From: CAZNNH01 sp964574335
Lineage (GTDB): Bacteria > Acidobacteriota > Vicinamibacteria > Fen-336
Reading direction: 5' to 3'
Assembly (NCBI GenBank): GCA_964574335.1
Contig: CAZNNH010000146.1
Location: forward strand, 1-15,771
DNA: 15,771 bases
In this document: positions 13,350 through 15,771 of the stretch, in pieces
Layout of the letters: each line of letters begins with the position of its first letter
Numbering within the stretch: the first letter of the stretch is position 1
Notes under the pieces: generated by a model
Databases searched by the model: none
Told to the model about the DNA's origin: nothing
What the model saw: only the letters and a program-made list of their open reading frames with translations
Translations under genes and position numbers: made by a program

Positions 13350-13814
13350 GCTCCCCTTGTCGGTGGCGCCCGGATCGGCCGCTCGTCGTTCGCTGTGAAG
13401 ACCCAGGGGTGTCGACGTCGGCGTGCGATGCCGCCTCCCCAGCAAGACGAGAACGGCTCCGCCGGGCACCCCGAGCCCACCGGCCACCAAGACCAGCGGC
13501 CTCAGGCCCGGCGCACCGAACCAGAACACCCACACGAACCCAAGCGCGAACACGGCGCCGGGCAGTCCCGCCAGCGGGATCTGGCTGACGTTCGGACCAG
13601 GGTGGGGCAGATCCTCACCGGCTCGGACGGACCTCTCTCCGCCGCCCCGAAGCCGCAGGAGCACCGCGCCGATGATGCCGGCTGCCAGCAGCACGAGAAA
13701 CGGTCCCAACACACCGGTGGGGAGCGCAGCAGCAAACGCGATGACCACCCCGCACACAGCCACGACACCGGCGCTTCGTCGAACCTGAGGATCCCGCCAC
13801 GAGCCTATTTGCAC
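13344..13814 (-). CDS. four-helix membrane protein of unknown function
   Basis: A 156-residue protein with four hydrophobic segments at about 15-32 (AGVVAVCGVVIAFAAALP), 36-54 (LGPFLVLLAAGIIGAVLL), 80-100 (PLAGLPGAVFALGFVWVFWFG) and 106-126 (PLVLVAGGLGVPGGAVLVLLG). They form two hairpins separated by a charged loop (RLRGGGERSVRAGEDLP). The 30-residue tail is polar. The GTG start follows GAGGTGA, a fair ribosome binding site, and overlaps the end of the small antitoxin-like ORF upstream by ten bases. I do not recognise a family. The frame is chosen over overlapping frames because of its consistent membrane pattern. Confidence 0.6.
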   Translation of the reverse strand: MQIGSWRDPQVRRSAGVVAVCGVVIAFAAALPTGVLGPFLVLLAAGIIGAVLLRLRGGGERSVRAGEDLPHPGPNVSQIPLAGLPGAVFALGFVWVFWFGAPGLRPLVLVAGGLGVPGGAVLVLLGRRHRTPTSTPLGLHSERRAADPGATDKGSE

Positions 13815-14014
13815 CGGTCACCTCGGCGCCGGTGAGCCCGGATCCTGTCCTGTCTGGCGGTTCCCGGTTCTGCGCCTACCCTCCCCGGTGCCCGTCGGCA
13901 GAAGGTGGAAGTCTCTTCCTCCACAAGGCCGTCCGCGAAGTCGGTCAGGTCATGAGCCTGCCAGAACTGCGCCAGATCCTCGATCGAATCCGTCCCGGGC
14001 ATCGACCGCTTCAT
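13805..14014 (-). CDS. CopG-type antitoxin-like small ORF, probably truncated
   Basis: The first 38 of 69 residues, MKRSMPGTDSIEDLAQFWQA then HDLTDFADGLVEEE, match the start of the CopG-type antitoxin family paired with BrnT-like toxins (typical pattern: MKR-x-IP-x-F, then AEFWDTHDLTD). Such proteins normally go on to a ribbon-helix-helix DNA-binding part. Here the rest (STFCRRAPGRVGAEPGTARQ and an Arg-rich end) does not look like one, and I found no sensible continuation in the other two frames. No toxin gene lies upstream on this strand, where it would be expected. It is therefore probably a remnant or an orphan. The start ATG has only GAAGAGAAC in front. Its end overlaps the start of the membrane protein gene. 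Confidence 0.45.
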   Translation of the reverse strand: MKRSMPGTDSIEDLAQFWQAHDLTDFADGLVEEETSTFCRRAPGRVGAEPGTARQDRIRAHRRRGDRCK

Positions 14015-14258
14015 GTTCTCTTCGCGTCTTGGCAGCGGTGTGCTCTCTTGCCGCCATTTCCGAGCAGTAGCAGGATACCCCTACTGCCGGGAGAACGAGC
14101 CACCGAGAAGCCGGCGATGCGGCGCACACCTGGACGTCGACCTCTCGCGACTCGGTGTCCAGGTCATCGCCCTCCCCACGCCCGCGGCGCTCGCGAGGTA
14201 CAACGAGCTCGAGCGCCGCGGGGTTCGGGTGGCCATCCACGTACATTCGACCTGCTGA
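14013..14258 (+). pseudogene. possible remnant of a small exported protein, ending HVHSTC
   Basis: The C-terminal 40 residues of this frame (LDVDLSRLGVQVIALPTPAA then ALARYNELERRGVRVAIHVH, ending STC) have the composition of real protein. The first half (SSRLGSGVLSCRHFRAVAGY, then CRENEPPRSRRC) does not. A signal-peptide-like string, SLRVLAAVCSLAAISEQ, is present just upstream in another frame and ends in TAG at about 14070, so a frameshift is conceivable. No good ribosome binding site is seen, and the ATG overlaps the antitoxin-like start on the other strand. Coding status is doubtful. The rest of 14015-14297 shows nothing else I can support. Confidence 0.25.
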
Positions 14259-14297
14259 CCCGGGCTTGCAATCCAGGCACCGACCGCCCCACGGTCC

Positions 14298-15221
14298 CTA
14301 CTCGGACCCGGGCTTGCGTACCGAGATCCGCATCTCCGTCTTGGGACCGTCCAGCCACACCTCCGTCGCCGGCCCGGTGACCTCGTAGCCCTGTGTCAGG
14401 GCCCACTCGATCAGCTCGGCCCAGGGGTGTGCCGCATCGTGCCCTCCCGAGACGACGGCGAAGGCCACCGTCTCCGCCGGGACGTCCCGCCGCTCGAGCG
14501 GTGCGTCGACCCTGCAGTCGGGAGTCACGGGAAAGCCGACCTCCCACCTCAGCTCGGCTTCGTTCACGCTCTCGGGTGAGTTGTAGTAGCGGCCGAACGG
14601 CGGCCCCTTGATGCAGCTCCCGGCTCCGAGGGCGACGCGGGCAATGGCATCGCCGTGCTGGTCGAAGCTACCCGTCATCGGCAGCACGACCACGGCCTCC
14701 GGCTCCCCGCGCCTGGTCGCGAACGAGGCCGGGCCGGGCGACGCGGCCTGGGACACGGTGCCCGCCACGGGCACTCCGATGTCACGGTGGATTCGCCAGC
14801 GTCCCTCACTCATCTTCCACAGCGTCATGTAGCGGTTCGTCGCCAGCTTCGCGCCGTTCGCGTCGAGAAAGGTGGCGCGCCCCGTCTCCACCGCAAAGCC
14901 CTCGCCCATGAACAGCTCCTGCTCGTCCAGGCGGACGTCGCGCACGCCGGCGGCGAGCGCGAACTCCAGCACACCCCGGATCGCCTCGGCTCCCTCGGCC
15001 GTCCTGCCCACCATGACCAGCCGGGCGTGCGGCGTGTAGGCGGCCAGGACGCCCTCGACGTCTCCTCGCCGCAGCGCATCGCACATGTCGTCGTTCGCCG
15101 CCCGAAGCTGGACCTCGCTCCCCGGCACACCCTTTGCGGACGCGCCCAGCGCGAGGGCCGATCCGACCACGGCCGAGACCAGCGCCGCCCACGACCGCGT
15201 CTTCCAGCCTCCGTATGCCAT
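14298..15221 (-). CDS. exported fusion of SnoaL/DUF4440 domain and GyrI-like ligand-binding domain
   Basis: A 307-residue protein from the ATG at 15221, which has a strong GGGAGGTGAGAGGA site; an in-frame start at 15275 lies inside the upstream gene. The signal peptide is about 1-30 (SWAALVSAVVGSALALGASA). Residues 35-150 are a SnoaL/DUF4440 domain: MCDALRRGDVEGVLAAYTPH, then ARLVMVGRTAEGAEAIRGVL, closing YMTLWKMSEGRWRIHRDIG. Residues 172-304 look like a GyrI-like/SOUL effector-binding domain, with GPPFGRYYNSP, VGFPVTPDC, PLERRDVPAETVAFAVVSGG, and the end WALTQGYEVTGPATEVWLDG. GyrI domains usually sit in cytosolic regulators or stand alone; an exported copy fused to SnoaL is unusual. C203 and C236 could form a disulfide. 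It starts five bases after the stop of the upstream DUF4440 gene, so both are one operon. Confidence 0.82.
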   Translation of the reverse strand: MAYGGWKTRSWAALVSAVVGSALALGASAKGVPGSEVQLRAANDDMCDALRRGDVEGVLAAYTPHARLVMVGRTAEGAEAIRGVLEFALAAGVRDVRLDEQELFMGEGFAVETGRATFLDANGAKLATNRYMTLWKMSEGRWRIHRDIGVPVAGTVSQAASPGPASFATRRGEPEAVVVLPMTGSFDQHGDAIARVALGAGSCIKGPPFGRYYNSPESVNEAELRWEVGFPVTPDCRVDAPLERRDVPAETVAFAVVSGGHDAAHPWAELIEWALTQGYEVTGPATEVWLDGPKTEMRISVRKPGSE

Positions 15222-15226
15222 TCCTC

Positions 15227-15771
15227 TCACCTCCCCATCTGGTCCGGCGTGACGTAGTCGCGGTGGATCCGCCACTGCCCCCCCTCTCGAGCCCAGAGCG
15301 TCATGAAGCGCACTCGGGCCGCGGCTCGCTGCGACGCCGTCCAGAACGTCGCCCGGCCGAGCTCGCAGACCTTGTCGCCGACCACGTACCGCTCGGTGGA
15401 GCGGGTCTCGATCCGAACCACGCCCTGCTCGACGAGCTGCTGCGCCGCATCCTGGATCGCTCTGCGGCCCCGCAGCGGGAGCCCCCCTGGCACCACCGAC
15501 ACCGCGTCCCTGGCGTAGATCGCCGCCATGGCGGCCGGGTCTCGCCGGTCGAGGGCGTCGGCCAGGGCCCTCTGGGCGGCGGCCAGCCCCGCTCGGGCCT
15601 CGGCGAGGTCGACGGGCACCGCATCCTCCGCGGTCCGCATCGACTCGACCACCGCGGCTCCGCTGGCGGCACGGGCGGGATCGAGGGCGGCCAGCGGCAG
15701 AAGGAGTGCCGTGGCACAGAGCACGCTGGTGGCCAGCCCACCCCGGCCGACGCCCAGACGGGGCAGGTCCG
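15227..15771 (-). CDS. exported SnoaL/DUF4440 protein, 5' end beyond the window
   Basis: The frame is open to the window edge. A GTG at 15724 could start it (165 residues), but the signal peptide then lacks a positive N-region. Reading through adds PRLGVGRGGLATS before the hydrophobic core VLCATALLLPLAALDPARA, so the true start probably lies upstream. The DUF4440 domain follows: LAAAQRALADALDRRDPAAM, AAIYARDAVSVVPGGLPLRG, GDKVCELGRATFWTASQ, and the closing FMTLWAREGGQWRIHRDY. The last block is nearly the same as YMTLWKMSEGRWRIHRDI in the next gene, so the two arose by duplication or share a close ancestor. It probably acts outside the cytoplasm; no reaction can be given. Confidence 0.8.
   Translation of the reverse strand, partial: DLPRLGVGRGGLATSVLCATALLLPLAALDPARAASGAAVVESMRTAEDAVPVDLAEARAGLAAAQRALADALDRRDPAAMAAIYARDAVSVVPGGLPLRGRRAIQDAAQQLVEQGVVRIETRSTERYVVGDKVCELGRATFWTASQRAAARVRFMTLWAREGGQWRIHRDYVTPDQMGR

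Noticed and set aside
12211..13533. A 440-codon open frame on the minus strand opposite the exported unknown gene
   Set aside because: It spans two + strand genes and their junction, is Arg/Gly-rich, and has no recognisable domain; the + strand has a ribosome binding site and signal peptide.
1..15771. tRNA, rRNA, riboswitch, CRISPR array, IS element or prophage
   Set aside because: I saw no cloverleaf-like sequence, no repeat-spacer pattern, no transposase motif and no terminal inverted repeats; a covariance-model scan was not possible by eye.

Overview
The window is uniformly GC-rich (roughly 70%) and gene-dense. The genes are short, tightly packed and on both strands. It looks like one chromosomal stretch of a free-living, Gram-negative-type soil or sediment bacterium. 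Exported proteins with Sec and Tat signals, a DivIVA-like coiled-coil protein beside a YggU protein, a GH97 glycosidase and many small SnoaL/NTF2-like proteins would fit Acidobacteriota or a similar high-GC lineage (Rokubacteria/Methylomirabilota, Deltaproteobacteria-like groups). That placement is inference; no rRNA or other phylogenetic marker is present. I found no rRNA, tRNA, CRISPR array, insertion sequence or prophage.

Layout. 1-1925 (+): the 3' part of an ECF sigma factor with a Cys-containing C-terminal extension, then two overlapping genes for exported NTF2-like proteins, one with a Sec signal and one with a Tat signal. 1937-2494 (-): a CGNR zinc-finger regulator, divergent from 2604-3527 (+), a double [4Fe-4S] protein related to epoxyqueuosine reductase QueG but apparently lacking its catalytic Asp; a good sigma70 promoter lies between them. 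3633-4211 (+): a Tat-exported, very Cys-rich DUF3795 protein. 4227-6191 (-): an exported GH97 glycosidase of the retaining, alpha-galactosidase-like type. 6322-6909 (-): a small exported protein of unknown function. 6978-8078 (+): a membrane-anchored SGNH hydrolase.

8075-10574 (-) is a probable operon, transcribed in the order divIVA-like gene, yggU (DUF167), hutI (imidazolonepropionase) and an unknown gene. The first three are joined by stop/start overlaps. 10575-10856 is a divergent regulatory region with a perfect palindrome. 10857-13338 (+) reads as a second transcription unit: an exported DUF2202 ferritin-like protein, a DUF4405 cytochrome-b-like membrane protein with a repeated cytosolic helical domain, and an exported protein of unknown family with a His/Cys arrangement reminiscent of caspase-fold peptidases.

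13344-15771 (-): a four-helix membrane protein preceded by a truncated CopG-type antitoxin-like ORF, a degenerate stretch that may hold a gene remnant on the + strand, and two adjacent exported SnoaL/DUF4440 proteins. One of these is fused to a GyrI-like ligand-binding domain; the other runs off the window end.

The recurring theme is exported small-molecule-fold proteins: four NTF2-like domains in two pairs, one pair at each end. There are also two Tat substrates and several metal or Fe-S proteins. Three of the four convergent gene junctions carry a short hairpin that contains both stop codons. The best leads for new biology are the possible caspase-like exported protein (12445-13338), the DUF2202/DUF4405 unit beside it, the QueG-like protein without its acid residue, and the secreted SnoaL-GyrI fusion.
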